A stretch of 52,725 nt of DNA from Planctomycetota bacterium. Its GTDB lineage: Bacteria; Planctomycetota; Phycisphaerae; Sedimentisphaerales; Anaerohalosphaeraceae. A program made the translations under genes and the position numbers. Where the stretch lies: NCBI GenBank assembly GCA_029552545.1, contig JAKPDO010000044.1, positions 1-52,725 of the forward strand, written 5' to 3'. Below the pieces are notes generated by a model. The model was not told the origin of the DNA. It made no database searches and saw nothing but the letters and a program-made list of their open reading frames with translations. Shown here in pieces: positions 17,377 to 28,614 of the stretch (position 1 is the first letter of the stretch; each line of letters opens with the position of its first letter).

Positions 17377-17739
17377 ATGGACCAGAAGAGTCCCAATATG
17401 ACGATTGACTATGTCGGCGGCGATGTGATTGTGGCTACGCTTGTCGATGAAAAAATTCTCGAAGAGTCCCAAATTCAGGCGTTGGAAAGTTCTTTCCTGC
17501 CCCTGATTGAAGAAAATAATCCGATTAAGCTGGTGGTGGATTTTTCCCAAGTCCGTTTTCTGACCAGTTCTGTACTGGGGCTTCTGATCCGTTTGAGCAA
17601 AAAGATTTATGAGTCGGAAGGCATTCTCCGTCTGTGCGGTATCCAGCCGAAGATTTATGAAATCTTCAAAATTACCCGGCTCGACAAGGTCTTTGACATC
17701 TATCCAACCCGTCAGGAAGCCCTCGAAGGATTGGTCTAA
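17377..17739 (+). CDS. STAS-domain anti-sigma factor antagonist
   Basis: A 120-residue SpoIIAA/RsbV-type protein. ATG 17377 is preferred because GGGAGG lies just upstream and includes the first possible ATG at 17365. The core is NNPIKLVVDFSQVRFLTSSV, where the serine pair is the place that partner kinases phosphorylate. The next gene encodes an RsbW-like ATPase, so the pair probably works as a partner-switching module. The downstream target (sigma factor or other protein) is not visible in the window. Confidence 0.92.
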   Translation: MDQKSPNMTIDYVGGDVIVATLVDEKILEESQIQALESSFLPLIEENNPIKLVVDFSQVRFLTSSVLGLLIRLSKKIYESEGILRLCGIQPKIYEIFKITRLDKVFDIYPTRQEALEGLV

Positions 17740-17791
17740 ACGGTTTTTCGGCTTCCGCCGTTCTGAAAAAGCCGCCCCAAAGGAAAGGTTT

Positions 17792-18259
17792 ATGGCAGCC
17801 AATCCTGAAAGTTCGCCGACACAACTTGAACTGCCCGGAACAATGGAGGCGGCGGAGCGTCTTTGCGGCGAACTGCTTCAGGAAGCCGTGCGGAAGGGAT
17901 TCGGCGAAGAGGACCTGTTTGCCATTCATTTGGCCCTGGAGGAGGCCTTTGTCAATGCAATTCAGCATGGTAATCAGGGGGATCCGAGCAAAAAAGTTCA
18001 TATCCAGTATTCCATTACACCCAGCCGATTCGAGATTTCCATTGCCGATGAAGGGCCTGGTTTTCAGCCGGATTCCCTTCCCGACCCGAGGAAGCCGGAA
18101 AACCTGTACAAATGTTCCGGTCGAGGAGTGCTGCTGATTCGTTCGTTTATGGATCAGGTCCAGTACAATTCCAAGGGAAACCAGGTCCGGATGGTCAAGT
18201 TCAAGAGCAAGCCGAGCCCTGAGAAAGGTTCCAATCACTCCCCGCAGAACGTCTTATAA
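17792..18259 (+). CDS. RsbW-like serine kinase / anti-sigma ATP-binding protein
   Basis: A 155-residue single-domain GHKL ATPase from ATG 17792 (AGGAAAGG site upstream). The N box is ALEEAFVNAIQHGNQGD, the G1 box IADEGPGFQPDSLPDP and the G2 box SGRGVLLIRSFMD, matching HATPase_c_2/RsbW proteins. It is expected to phosphorylate the STAS protein encoded 52 bases upstream and to bind a sigma factor or another target. The in-frame extension toward 17609 overlaps the STAS gene and is a shadow. Confidence 0.92.
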   Translation: MAANPESSPTQLELPGTMEAAERLCGELLQEAVRKGFGEEDLFAIHLALEEAFVNAIQHGNQGDPSKKVHIQYSITPSRFEISIADEGPGFQPDSLPDPRKPENLYKCSGRGVLLIRSFMDQVQYNSKGNQVRMVKFKSKPSPEKGSNHSPQNVL

Positions 18260-18371
18260 CACATATCCATTCCCTTTTTTTTCTCATTTTTCTTTGTTTT
18301 TTTATCCTGGAGGAAAAGCTGTCCTCTCTTTTTGCCGAGGCATTCATCGTTTGTATGCAGAGGATATGCTT

Positions 18372-18848
18372 ATGGAAGACCTGTACGATTCGCTTTTCTC
18401 ATCCAGTCAGTTTTTCATTGAGCAGCTGGCCCGGCTGATTCTGCCGGAGGTGCCCGAAGACGGCCCCTGGCTTGTTTTGGTAGGCCCTGAGCGGAAAATC
18501 TGGACGGATGACCGGACTCGTTTTCAGCGTCATTTTCCGGATCCGCAGACCCTTTTGTGCTATTGTGAACACATTGAAGACGGTCAGGACCCTGTTCTCG
18601 GATCGATGGAAGGCGGCTGTCTGATAGGAAGCGAACTGTACACGGAACGTTTTCCCGTTGGGTATCTTTTTGTCATTCTGCCGGGTTATACCCGTGCAAC
18701 GGCCCAGGCGAATCTCGCCCTGATGGAACTGTTTTTCTCCCAGATGCGTTTGCTCTGCAATCTTCTGGATAAAAATAACCAGCTTCACCAGCTGCATCTG
18801 AATCATCTCAGTCGAACCTCAAAAGTTCTTTCCGGTCGTCCGGACTGA
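18372..18848 (+). CDS. Conserved hypothetical, possibly sensory
   Basis: A 158-residue protein of unknown family. ATG 18372 is chosen because AGAGG lies eight bases upstream; ATG 18366 is possible. The pattern of a short helix, strands (WLVLVGPERKIWTDD), a Cys pair (LLCYCEHIEDG), strands (FPVGYLFVILPGY) and a long C-terminal helix (ALMELFFSQMRLLCNLLDKN) could be a small GAF- or PAS-like sensor. It follows the STAS and RsbW-like genes by 112 bases, so it may belong to their signalling module. No function is assigned. Confidence 0.7.
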   Translation: MEDLYDSLFSSSQFFIEQLARLILPEVPEDGPWLVLVGPERKIWTDDRTRFQRHFPDPQTLLCYCEHIEDGQDPVLGSMEGGCLIGSELYTERFPVGYLFVILPGYTRATAQANLALMELFFSQMRLLCNLLDKNNQLHQLHLNHLSRTSKVLSGRPD

Positions 18849-19146
18849 GCTTTTTTCCGCGGTCTGATACGTCCTATAAACGACCTCGAAAATCATCCGA
18901 ACATATTTGCAGGATTCGGATTGTCTTAAGTTTTCAATTGGTAAGGGCTTATGCTGTTTTTCAGGAGAAATTAGCGCCGGCGGATTTGCCCATTAAGTTG
19001 ATAAATGAAGATGTCGAAATGACCAAAGATGTTGGGAAATGTGTTGGTGTAAAATCTGTTTGCGGACTTACAAGACAGTCGAGGGGAGCCCGAGTTGAAT
19101 CCGTGAAAGGTTAAAAGAAGGAATTTCTGAAAGGGTCAAGCATCGA
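18849..19146. other. Intergenic region before the YfiR-family gene
   Basis: About 300 bases. No gene, clear terminator or known riboswitch was recognised. A purine-rich stretch (near 19080-19135) with several short GGAG-like elements leads into the next gene. It probably holds the promoter of the YfiR/kinase operon, but no -35/-10 pair stands out. Confidence 0.4.
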
Positions 19147-19927
19147 ATGCCGTCAAAGCGATGCTTAAAACCTGACTGGAATCAACAACCAAGAACAGAC
19201 GGCGTTCCCGCAGCGGCTACCGTGGCTGCGCGAAGGCGGTCCGGCATTGTTTGTGGTGTTCTTTTGTTTTTGGTCCTGCTGGAAGGTGCAAAGAGTACTG
19301 CTGATACACCTGCCGGACTGCCGGGAGGTGTTTTATTAAGCCAGGCGATGACGGAATCGGGTAAGTTACCGGAGGAAGTGGAGTATCAGGTGAAAGCGGC
19401 TTTTATTTACAATTTTATGAAATTTACGGATTGGCCTCCGGAGAAGATGGAAAATGGAGGAGCGGGTGATTCGTCCCCGCCGCCGATGCAGATCGGCATA
19501 GTGGGAGAAAATCCATTCGGCAAGGCCTTTGAGCCGCTGATGGATAAAAAAATCAAGGAGCGTCCGCTGAAACTGGTTTTTATTCCCGGGATGGCGGCTT
19601 ATGCGAAAAAGGTTTCCGACAAACAAGCGGCTTTCGAACAGTATTGGCATGAGCAGGGGGAGAAAATTCGCAGCTGTCATGTCCTGTTTTACTGCAATTC
19701 CGAAAAGAACTGGCTGGCGGAACACCTGCAGCAGGTTCAGACGCTTCCTATTTTGACGGTAGGAGAGGTGGAAGGATTTCTCAATTTCAAAGGCATCATT
19801 GTTTTCGTGAAGGAGGAGAATAAGGTACGGTTTGAGATTCATCTGACTCAGGCCGAAAAGCAGGGCCTGAAAATCAGTTCGCAGCTGCTGAAGCTGGCAC
19901 GTCGGGTAATTCAGGAGAAAGAATCAA

Positions 19928-19938
<11 letters not shown>
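19147..19938 (+). CDS. YfiR family (DUF4154) periplasmic protein
   Basis: A 263-residue exported protein. The first 33 residues are basic, then comes a hydrophobic helix (IVCGVLLFLVLLEG) that acts as signal or anchor. The family core is EYQVKAAFIYNFMKFTDWPP, MQIGIVGENPFGKAFEPL, CHVLFYCNSEKNW and ILTVGEVEGFLNFKGIIVF with VRFEIHLTQAEKQGLKIS at the end. YfiR is a periplasmic repressor of the diguanylate cyclase YfiN; many YfiR-like proteins sit beside sensor kinases, as here. The 3' end overlaps the hybrid kinase gene by 11 bases, indicating tight coupling and a likely sensory input role. Confidence 0.9.
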
Positions 19939-22504
<2,566 letters not shown>

Positions 22505-22521
22505 TAAGGGACAAGCGACGG

Positions 22522-23919
22522 ATGGAACAGACAAATACTCAGTTGTGCCGCGGTTCTTCGGGCGGTTCCATGCGGGGCCAAGAAAGCCGCTCTCTTTCCA
22601 TCCTGATTGTGGATGATGACCCGACCTGCCGGACGCTTTTGAAGAAAATGCTCGAAAAGAGCCGGATGAGACGGGCGGATGACCGCATCATTTGTGTAGG
22701 GACCAAGCAGGGGATGCTCGAGCATCTGGCCCAGTATCCTTTCGATGTTCTTTTGTTGGACCTTCATCTGCCGGATGGGGACGGTCTGGAGATGGTGGCT
22801 CAGGTTAATCGGCAGTATCCGGCCACCGCCATTATTGTTATTACGGGAGAGAACGACAAAACCGCAGATTTGACAGCGATGTCCTATGGAGCCCAGGATT
22901 ATCTGACCAAAGGAGAGTTCAATCAAGCCTCTCTGACCAAGTCGATTTATTTTGCTCTCGAGCGGAAGAAAAATCAGATTCAGACGCAAAAAGCCCTCGA
23001 GGAGCTGGCCAGGGCCCACAAGCAGCTTCAGAAAGCACAGGCCCAGATGGTTCAAAGCGAGAAGATGGCTTCGATCGGTCATCTGGCGGCGGGTGTGGCT
23101 CATGAGATGAACACTCCTGTGGGGTTTGTAGCCAGCAATTTTGAGACCCTTCAAACCTATCTGACGAAGCTGAAAGGTCTCTTGACGCTTTATGAACAGT
23201 TGTGTGAAGTGCTGGAGAAGAATCCGTATCCGCCGGTGCTGGAAAAACTGCTGGAAATCCGCCATTATCGGCAGGAAAAGAAAATTGATTTTATCCTTGC
23301 GGATATTCAGGACCTCTTTACGGAGTCTCAGGAAGGCCTTCAGCGGGTTACCAGCATCATTCAGAATTTGCGGGATTTCTCTCGAATTGACCAGAGTACG
23401 GAGATGTGCGATTATGACATCAATGACGGTATCCGGAGCACACTCGTTGTGGCCCGCAATGAAATCAAGTATGATATGGAGGTGGTGACGGAATTGGGAA
23501 CACTCCCAAAAATTCATTGTCATCCCGGGCAAATCAATCAGGTCTTTCTGAATATTCTGGTCAATGCGGCTCAGGCCATCCGTTCGCAGAATCGTCAGGG
23601 ACCCGGGCATATTTACATCCGAACGCGGGACGAAGGGGATTTTGTAGTCTGTGAAATTGAAGATGACGGCCCGGGAATCCCCTCTGAGATTCTTTCCAAG
23701 ATTTTTGACCCGTTTTTTACAACCAAGCCCGCCGGAAAAGGTACCGGACTTGGGTTAAGTGTTTCGTATGATATTGTGGTAAGCAAACACCAGGGACAGA
23801 TTCTGGTGGACAGTGAGGTCGGAAAAGGGACGAAATTTACTATTAAGCTGCCTCGGGAAGGTCCGAAAGAGACGACAGACCGGATTTCACAGGAACAATC
23901 TGAACACTATTCTGTGTAA
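22522..23919 (+). CDS. Receiver domain-histidine kinase hybrid
   Basis: A 465-residue soluble protein with reversed order: an N-terminal receiver (ILIVDDDPTCRTLLKKML; phosphoacceptor D80 in LLLDLHLPDGDG; lysine in YLTKGEF), a coiled coil, then a HisKA-like dimerisation helix with H194 in GHLAAGVAHEMNTPVGFVAS and an ATPase domain (NQVFLNILVNAAQAI, CEIEDDGPGIP, GKGTGLGLSV). The insert between HisKA and ATPase is long. It lies 17 bases after the hybrid kinase gene. It probably takes phosphate from the HPt of the upstream kinase and passes a signal on through its own kinase domain (inference). Confidence 0.93.
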   Translation: MEQTNTQLCRGSSGGSMRGQESRSLSILIVDDDPTCRTLLKKMLEKSRMRRADDRIICVGTKQGMLEHLAQYPFDVLLLDLHLPDGDGLEMVAQVNRQYPATAIIVITGENDKTADLTAMSYGAQDYLTKGEFNQASLTKSIYFALERKKNQIQTQKALEELARAHKQLQKAQAQMVQSEKMASIGHLAAGVAHEMNTPVGFVASNFETLQTYLTKLKGLLTLYEQLCEVLEKNPYPPVLEKLLEIRHYRQEKKIDFILADIQDLFTESQEGLQRVTSIIQNLRDFSRIDQSTEMCDYDINDGIRSTLVVARNEIKYDMEVVTELGTLPKIHCHPGQINQVFLNILVNAAQAIRSQNRQGPGHIYIRTRDEGDFVVCEIEDDGPGIPSEILSKIFDPFFTTKPAGKGTGLGLSVSYDIVVSKHQGQILVDSEVGKGTKFTIKLPREGPKETTDRISQEQSEHYSV

Positions 23920-23949
23920 AATCGGTAACGCTGAAATAAGAGGTGAAAT

Positions 23950-24384
23950 ATGGAAAATCCTACCGTTCTGTTTGTGGATGATGAAGTGCGGCTTTTGCAG
24001 TCGCTGCGGCGAGGTCTGATGGATGAACCATACCGCTGCCTGTTTGCCAACAGCGGGGCGGAAGCCCTCGAGATTCTCAAAAAGAACAAAGTGCATGTAG
24101 TCGTAACCGACATGCGGATGCCGGAAATGAACGGCCTGGAGCTGCTCCGCAAAGTGCGGGAGCTGTATCCGGATATTGTCCGTATGGTCTTGAGCGGCTA
24201 TACCCAGATTACGACTTTGCTGACGGCGATTAATGAAGGGCACATCTACAAGTTCATCACCAAGCCGTGGAAGCTCGAAGAGGAATTTAAACCCATGGTT
24301 CGGGAAGCTCTGAAGTATTATGATACAAAAAATCCATCCAAAGAATCTGCTCCTGCCGGGGCTTCAACCCATTCATCCTCCTGA
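23950..24384 (+). CDS. Single-domain response regulator
   Basis: A 144-residue receiver protein with a Ser/Ala/Pro tail and no output domain. TVLFVDDEVRLLQSLRRGL holds the acidic pocket, D54 in VVVTDMRMPEMNG is the phosphoacceptor, and the conserved lysine is in YKFITKPWKLEEE. The IYKFITKPW form is typical of RpfG-like receivers normally fused to HD-GYP domains; that domain is missing here. It is the last gene of the kinase cluster and may act as an intermediate or an output through protein contact. Confidence 0.93.
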   Translation: MENPTVLFVDDEVRLLQSLRRGLMDEPYRCLFANSGAEALEILKKNKVHVVVTDMRMPEMNGLELLRKVRELYPDIVRMVLSGYTQITTLLTAINEGHIYKFITKPWKLEEEFKPMVREALKYYDTKNPSKESAPAGASTHSSS

Positions 24385-24455
24385 GGGAAAAGGGATGTGG
24401 AAAGACCAGATGCTGTTCCTGTTTTTCGATCCTCCTGAAAGGACCGGCGGAGAGA

Positions 24456-24800
24456 TTATAAGTCGTTGTATTTGGTGCTTTTTCCTTTGGATTTTTCGAC
24501 CGGATATTTTTGTTCGTTGATTTCGATTTTTCGGCAGGCGGCTTCAAAGGGGTCAATGTTCAGTTCGCAGCATAAATAAATCAAAAAGGCGAAGATGTCG
24601 CCGATTTCCTCTTCCACTCTTTTTCGCTCAATCTCCGTCAGTTGTCTGCATTCGGCGGGCTGCTTCCACAGAAAGTTTTCCAGCAGTTCCCCCGCCTCGA
24701 TAATCAGCCCCTCCGCCAGGTTTTTCGGGTCGTGAAACTGCTCCCAATCCCGCTGTCGGCGGAATTCGAGCAGCCGATTTTTCAGCGTTTGATAGTCCAT
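24456..24800 (-). CDS. MazG-like nucleotide pyrophosphohydrolase
   Basis: A 114-residue all-helical protein of the RS21-C6/MazG-like group: EFRRQRDWEQFHDPKNLAEG, then IIEAGELLENFLWK and EEEIGDIFAFLIYLCCEL, which supply the metal-binding acidic residues. Relatives such as dCTPase hydrolyse (d)NTPs to monophosphates. It is the last gene of the acnA operon, 11 bases after cysK. Confidence 0.9.
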   Translation of the reverse strand: MDYQTLKNRLLEFRRQRDWEQFHDPKNLAEGLIIEAGELLENFLWKQPAECRQLTEIERKRVEEEIGDIFAFLIYLCCELNIDPFEAACRKIEINEQKYPVEKSKGKSTKYNDL

Positions 24801-24811
24801 TGTCTTTCCTT

Positions 24812-25699
24812 TTACAGCAGGGCGGTGCTGAAGTATCGTTCGGCACGGTCCGGCAAAACCGTAGCGATATTTCCTTTGATTCGAGCCGCCATCTGCCGGG
24901 CTGCCCAGACGTTGGCACCGGAGGAGATGCCGACCAAAAGGCCGTGCTTCATACTCAGCTGCCGGGTGGTTTCAATGGCATCTTCATCGGTGACTTCGAT
25001 GACTTCATCCACCAGAGAAACATCCAGAATGTCCGGAATGAAGCCATCGCCGATGCCCTGAATCTGATGCAGGCCGGGTTCGTGCCCCAGCAGGGCGGAT
25101 ACGTCTTTGGGTTCGACGGCGACGATTCGTACATCGGATTTGTGCTCCCGCAGGAATCGTCCGATGCCCTGCAGGGTGCCGCCGCTGCCGACACCGGCGA
25201 CAAAACAGGCAATATCGCCGGTCATCTGCCGCCATAGTTCCACGGCTGTTTGTTCATAATGAATACGGGGATTATCGGGATTTTTGAACTGCTGCGGAAC
25301 AAAGACGCGGGGGTCTTCGGCCTGCATCTGTTCGACCGTTTCGACGGCCCCGGCGATGCTTTTTTCGGCGGGCGTCAGAACCAAGTCGGCCCCGAGGGCT
25401 TTGATGAGTTTCTTGCGTTCGACGCTCATGTTTTCGGGCATTACGATGCGGACTTTGTAGCCCTTCAGCCGGCCGACGAGGGCGATACCGATGCCCGTAT
25501 TGCCGGAGGTGGGTTCGACGATGATGGAATCGGGTTTGAGCTTGCCGTCCCGCTCGGCCCCTTCGAGCATGGCCAGGGCCACGCGGTCCTTGATGCTCCC
25601 GCCCGGGTTGAGAAACTCCGCCTTGGCATAGATGGGCTCTCCCCGCAGCTGAATCAGAGGCGTGTTGCCGATCAGGTCGAGAATATTATCCGTAAGCAT
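24812..25699 (-). CDS. cysK: Cysteine synthase (O-acetylserine sulfhydrylase)
   Basis: A 295-residue PLP enzyme that makes cysteine from O-acetylserine and sulfide. MLTDNILDLIGNTPLIQL is the N-terminus, the PLP lysine is K37 in NPGGSIKDRVAL, the phosphate or substrate loop is EPTSGNTGIGIALVG, and the C-terminal serine loop is GISSGANVWA. ATG 25699 with GAGG upstream is preferred over TTG 25714. Length and motifs are those of ordinary CysK. It lies in the acnA operon next to an ACT-like gene; why is not evident. Confidence 0.95.
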   Translation of the reverse strand: MLTDNILDLIGNTPLIQLRGEPIYAKAEFLNPGGSIKDRVALAMLEGAERDGKLKPDSIIVEPTSGNTGIGIALVGRLKGYKVRIVMPENMSVERKKLIKALGADLVLTPAEKSIAGAVETVEQMQAEDPRVFVPQQFKNPDNPRIHYEQTAVELWRQMTGDIACFVAGVGSGGTLQGIGRFLREHKSDVRIVAVEPKDVSALLGHEPGLHQIQGIGDGFIPDILDVSLVDEVIEVTDEDAIETTRQLSMKHGLLVGISSGANVWAARQMAARIKGNIATVLPDRAERYFSTALL

Positions 25700-25717
25700 C
25701 CGCAAGAGCCTCAATCA

Positions 25718-25984
25718 TTAGGGGTGGTTGAAAAGCATTTTCTTGACTTCGACGCCTTCGATTTTGTTGAGTTTGGCCGCCAGTTCGTCGGCGGTTTTTT
25801 CATCATCGGTCATTTCGAGCAGAATCAGTCCGTTTGGGGAACAAAAACCGGCTTCCGCTTCGTGCAGGCCCAAACGGGTCCGGATGCTGCAGCCGTACTC
25901 CGTCAAGAGATGCTGGACGGAATCCACATGATGAATTCGGTCTGTAATGTGTACACCCAGAATAATGTGTTTTTTCAGCGGCAT
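25718..25984 (-). CDS. Small ACT/NikR-like ferredoxin-fold protein (TM1266-like)
   Basis: An 88-residue protein with a beta-alpha-beta-beta-alpha-beta pattern: HIILGVHITDRIHHVDSVQH, CSIRTRLGLHEAEAGF, GLILLEMTDDEKTADEL and IEGVEVKKMLF. This is close to the putative iron-only hydrogenase system regulator family (TM1266-like), which are ACT-like domains. No hydrogenase genes are in the window. It lies between the C_GCAxxG_C_C gene and cysK. Family call is by pattern and is moderately sure. Confidence 0.75.
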   Translation of the reverse strand: MPLKKHIILGVHITDRIHHVDSVQHLLTEYGCSIRTRLGLHEAEAGFCSPNGLILLEMTDDEKTADELAAKLNKIEGVEVKKMLFNHP

Positions 25985-25998
25985 GTTCGGCTCCTTTC

Positions 25999-26433
25999 TT
26001 ATTCGAGCATTTTATCCAGTAATTCCGCGGCGATGCGGACAAACTGAGGGCATTCGTCAAAGGCGCCCGGTTTCTGCGAGGCGGCCAGCCCTTCCGGAGT
26101 GGCCATATCGAAGCCGAGCAGCTGCCGGCAGTAGAGCGAGCCGGCGTGGTCTTTGAAGCGATGCATCAGCTCCCGCGTCCTGCGGTACAGGTCGTATTTG
26201 GTGTTCTTGTCCAGAGGGTCGGCTGTGCCGTAGCGCAAACCGAGCACCAGAACGGCACCGGTGAGGGCGCCGCAGATTTCCCCGTTTCGTCCGATGCCGC
26301 CGCCTAATCCGCCGGCCAGTTTGACGGCCGTTTCCTGCAGAAGCCCGAACCGTTCGCACCAGACGGCCAGAATCGCCTGAGCACAGTTGTATCCTTTCTG
26401 GAATAAACAGACGGCCTGTTCTGCCCGGTCCAT
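25999..26433 (-). CDS. C_GCAxxG_C_C family protein
   Basis: A 144-residue protein with the family cysteines in order: YNCAQAILAVWCERFG, GLGGGIGRNGEICGALTGAVL, LYCRQLLGFD and FDECPQFV. The family (pfam09719) is named for these cysteines, is common in anaerobes, and is suspected of metal or redox binding; no reaction is established. The gene starts three bases after the hisD stop, so it is translated with it. Confidence 0.92.
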   Translation of the reverse strand: MDRAEQAVCLFQKGYNCAQAILAVWCERFGLLQETAVKLAGGLGGGIGRNGEICGALTGAVLVLGLRYGTADPLDKNTKYDLYRRTRELMHRFKDHAGSLYCRQLLGFDMATPEGLAASQKPGAFDECPQFVRIAAELLDKMLE

Positions 26434-26436
26434 AGG

Positions 26437-27762
26437 TTATCCTTTCTTTGGCGGCTGTTTGTGCAGGCGTTTCTGAATGCTTTTGGCATGGGCATCTAAG
26501 CCCTCCGTCTGAGCCAGCCGGATAATATCCTCCGCACTGCGGCGAAGCTGGTTCTGGGTGTATTCAATCCAGCTGACGGATTTGACAAAATCGTTGCTGG
26601 TCAGGGCGCTGAAATATCGGCTGGTCTGGCGAGTGGGGAGGGTATGGCTGGGTCCGGCCCAGTAATCGCCGACGGCCACCGGCGAATAGGAGCCGACAAA
26701 GACAGCGCCGGCATTCCGGAGCCGGCGGGCGACAGCACGACTTTGCCGGCCGCACTGAACCTGAACATGTTCGGCGGCAAATTCATTCGCCCAGTTAATC
26801 GCCGCCTCCATCGACGGGAACACGAGGATGCCGCTGGATTCGAGCAGACACCGCTGTGTGCCTTCCGCCCGGTCCAGCTGAGGCAGCTGCTCTTCGAGGG
26901 CTGCGAGCACTTTTCGGGCAAAATCCGGGGAATCGGTTACAACAATCCCGGCGCCGGGATTGTGTTCGGCCTGGCTGAGCATGTCGGCGGCCACCCAGTC
27001 GGGATTGGCCTGGCGGTTGGCGACAATCAGCACATCGCTGGGGCCGGCGAAGGAATCAATGTCCACCAGCCCGAAGACCTCCTTTTTGGCCAGCTGGACG
27101 ACATCGTGACCGGGTCCGACGATTTTATCGGCCTTGCGAATGGTTTCGGTCCCGAAGGCCAGCGCCGCAACGGCATGAGCTCCGCCCAGCCGGTAAACCT
27201 CTGTGATGTCCAATTCCCGGCACAGGCCGAGGATGACCGGATGGATGCTTCCCTGCCAGCGGGGCGGAGAGAGGACAGCGATTTCTTTGACGCCTGCCAC
27301 CTGCGCCGGCACGGCGGTCATAATCAGGGTGCTCGGCAGGGGGGCACTGGCGCCGGGTACACAGACGGCAACCCGCTCCAGCGGGAGATAGCGGATGCCG
27401 GGATGGCGGTTTTTTCGGCCGATGAAAATCTCCGACTGATATTTGCGGACATTTCGGACGGCCTTGCGGAGGGATTTCAGGAGGTCAGGGGGCAGCTGTC
27501 TGTGCGCCTTTTCGAGGTCTTTAGGCGGGATGCGAAACTCCTGCGGCGACAGGCGGACTCGGTCAAATCGTTCGCTGTATTCGCATAAGGCCGCATCCCC
27601 TCGCCGCCCGACATCCGCGACAATCTGACGGACAGACTCGGCCAGACTGTGCTTTCCCTCCAGAAAGGCCCGCATCGAGTGTTCTTCCAGCAGTCGTCGG
27701 CTTTTGGCTTCAAAGTCCGGCTGTCCGGCAATCAGCAGAATGGAGTCCAGTGTTCCGCTCAC
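26437..27762 (-). CDS. hisD: Histidinol dehydrogenase
   Basis: A 441-residue NAD- and zinc-dependent enzyme that oxidises histidinol to histidine in two steps. Conserved segments are RVAVCVPGASAPLPSTLIM, AGVKEIAVLSPP, GGAHAVAALAFGTETI, VDIDSFAGPSDVLIVA, and the catalytic Glu-His pair E331-H332 in NEFAAEHVQVQ. Length is normal. No other his gene is nearby; the neighbours are a secreted protein and a C_GCAxxG_C_C protein. It could be the only HisD or a paralogue. Confidence 0.96.
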   Translation of the reverse strand: MSGTLDSILLIAGQPDFEAKSRRLLEEHSMRAFLEGKHSLAESVRQIVADVGRRGDAALCEYSERFDRVRLSPQEFRIPPKDLEKAHRQLPPDLLKSLRKAVRNVRKYQSEIFIGRKNRHPGIRYLPLERVAVCVPGASAPLPSTLIMTAVPAQVAGVKEIAVLSPPRWQGSIHPVILGLCRELDITEVYRLGGAHAVAALAFGTETIRKADKIVGPGHDVVQLAKKEVFGLVDIDSFAGPSDVLIVANRQANPDWVAADMLSQAEHNPGAGIVVTDSPDFARKVLAALEEQLPQLDRAEGTQRCLLESSGILVFPSMEAAINWANEFAAEHVQVQCGRQSRAVARRLRNAGAVFVGSYSPVAVGDYWAGPSHTLPTRQTSRYFSALTSNDFVKSVSWIEYTQNQLRRSAEDIIRLAQTEGLDAHAKSIQKRLHKQPPKKG

Positions 27763-27786
27763 ACAAACGCTCCTGACAGTAAAAAA

Positions 27787-28614
27787 TTACGGAGTAAAGT
27801 TGCCGTGTGTATAAGTTCGGGCGGCTCCCTGAAGGAGCAGAAAGGTTCGTCCGCGAAAGGTGGTCAGCACGCCGGATACACGAAACCGCATGCGTTCAAG
27901 CGACTGCCTGTGCTGCTGCTCCACCTGCTCGAGCGTCCGGCAGGGCAGCAGGACGAAAGACTGTTCGGATACATTTCTTCCGAAGCCGTCCAGCACAAAC
28001 TCGCCCGCCGGACCAAGGCGGACAAAACGTCCGGTTCGGCTCACAAGCATCGTATCTTCTTTGACGGCGGCGGGGGCCGTCTGCGCCATTCGGGCAAAAT
28101 CGGTCTTCTGGGCCGGCTTCATTCGCTTGAGGATATCCGGCGGAATTACAGAAGATTCATTGGGGTCGGCGGCCGCCCGCAGAACATTTTTCATCTCCGC
28201 TTCCGTAGGTTTGGGACTGTCCGGCTGTTTCTCGGCCTCGGAGGAGCCCTTCAGAGGGGCCGCATCAAAAATAAAGAGGAAATTGCCGTTTTGGTACTGT
28301 GTTACGACGGCATCGATGCGAACCTGAACCTGATTTTCCGTTCCGGCATAAGAGAGGATTTTTTCGAGTGCACTGGAAGGCAGGATGGTCAGTTCTGTTT
28401 CCGGGGCAATCGTCAGACCGCGGCTGGTGAGCGTTGTGAGCGTGCTGAACCGCCAGGCCTTCGTTTTTTCATTGAGCCGGGCGACCCCTTCCACCTGCCG
28501 CAGCTCCAGCCCTTCGGGCAGGGGACGAGTTTTGGGTTTTTCCGCTCCCGCAGCGGCCTGTACCAGAGCCATTGCCAGCAAGGTCATAGAAAGGGTTGTT
28601 CGTATGTTTTTCAT
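27787..28614 (-). CDS. Secreted hypothetical protein
   Basis: A 275-residue protein with a signal peptide (MKNIRTTLSMTLLAMALVQA, then AAGAEK). The mature part has two halves of similar feel: a strand-rich first half (LNEKTKAWRFSTLTTLTSRG, VQVRIDAVVTQYQNGNFLFI) and a second with VLRAAADPNESSVIPPDILK and LVSRTGRFVRLGPAGEFVLD, ending GRTFLLLQGAARTYTHGNFTP. I do not recognise the family. It overlaps the LOG-like gene by four bases, so it is translated with it. Envelope location is inferred from the signal peptide. Confidence 0.8.
   Translation of the reverse strand: MKNIRTTLSMTLLAMALVQAAAGAEKPKTRPLPEGLELRQVEGVARLNEKTKAWRFSTLTTLTSRGLTIAPETELTILPSSALEKILSYAGTENQVQVRIDAVVTQYQNGNFLFIFDAAPLKGSSEAEKQPDSPKPTEAEMKNVLRAAADPNESSVIPPDILKRMKPAQKTDFARMAQTAPAAVKEDTMLVSRTGRFVRLGPAGEFVLDGFGRNVSEQSFVLLPCRTLEQVEQQHRQSLERMRFRVSGVLTTFRGRTFLLLQGAARTYTHGNFTP

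Noticed and set aside
26644..27588. 314-codon plus-strand ORF
   Set aside because: Antisense to hisD, whose motifs are clear.
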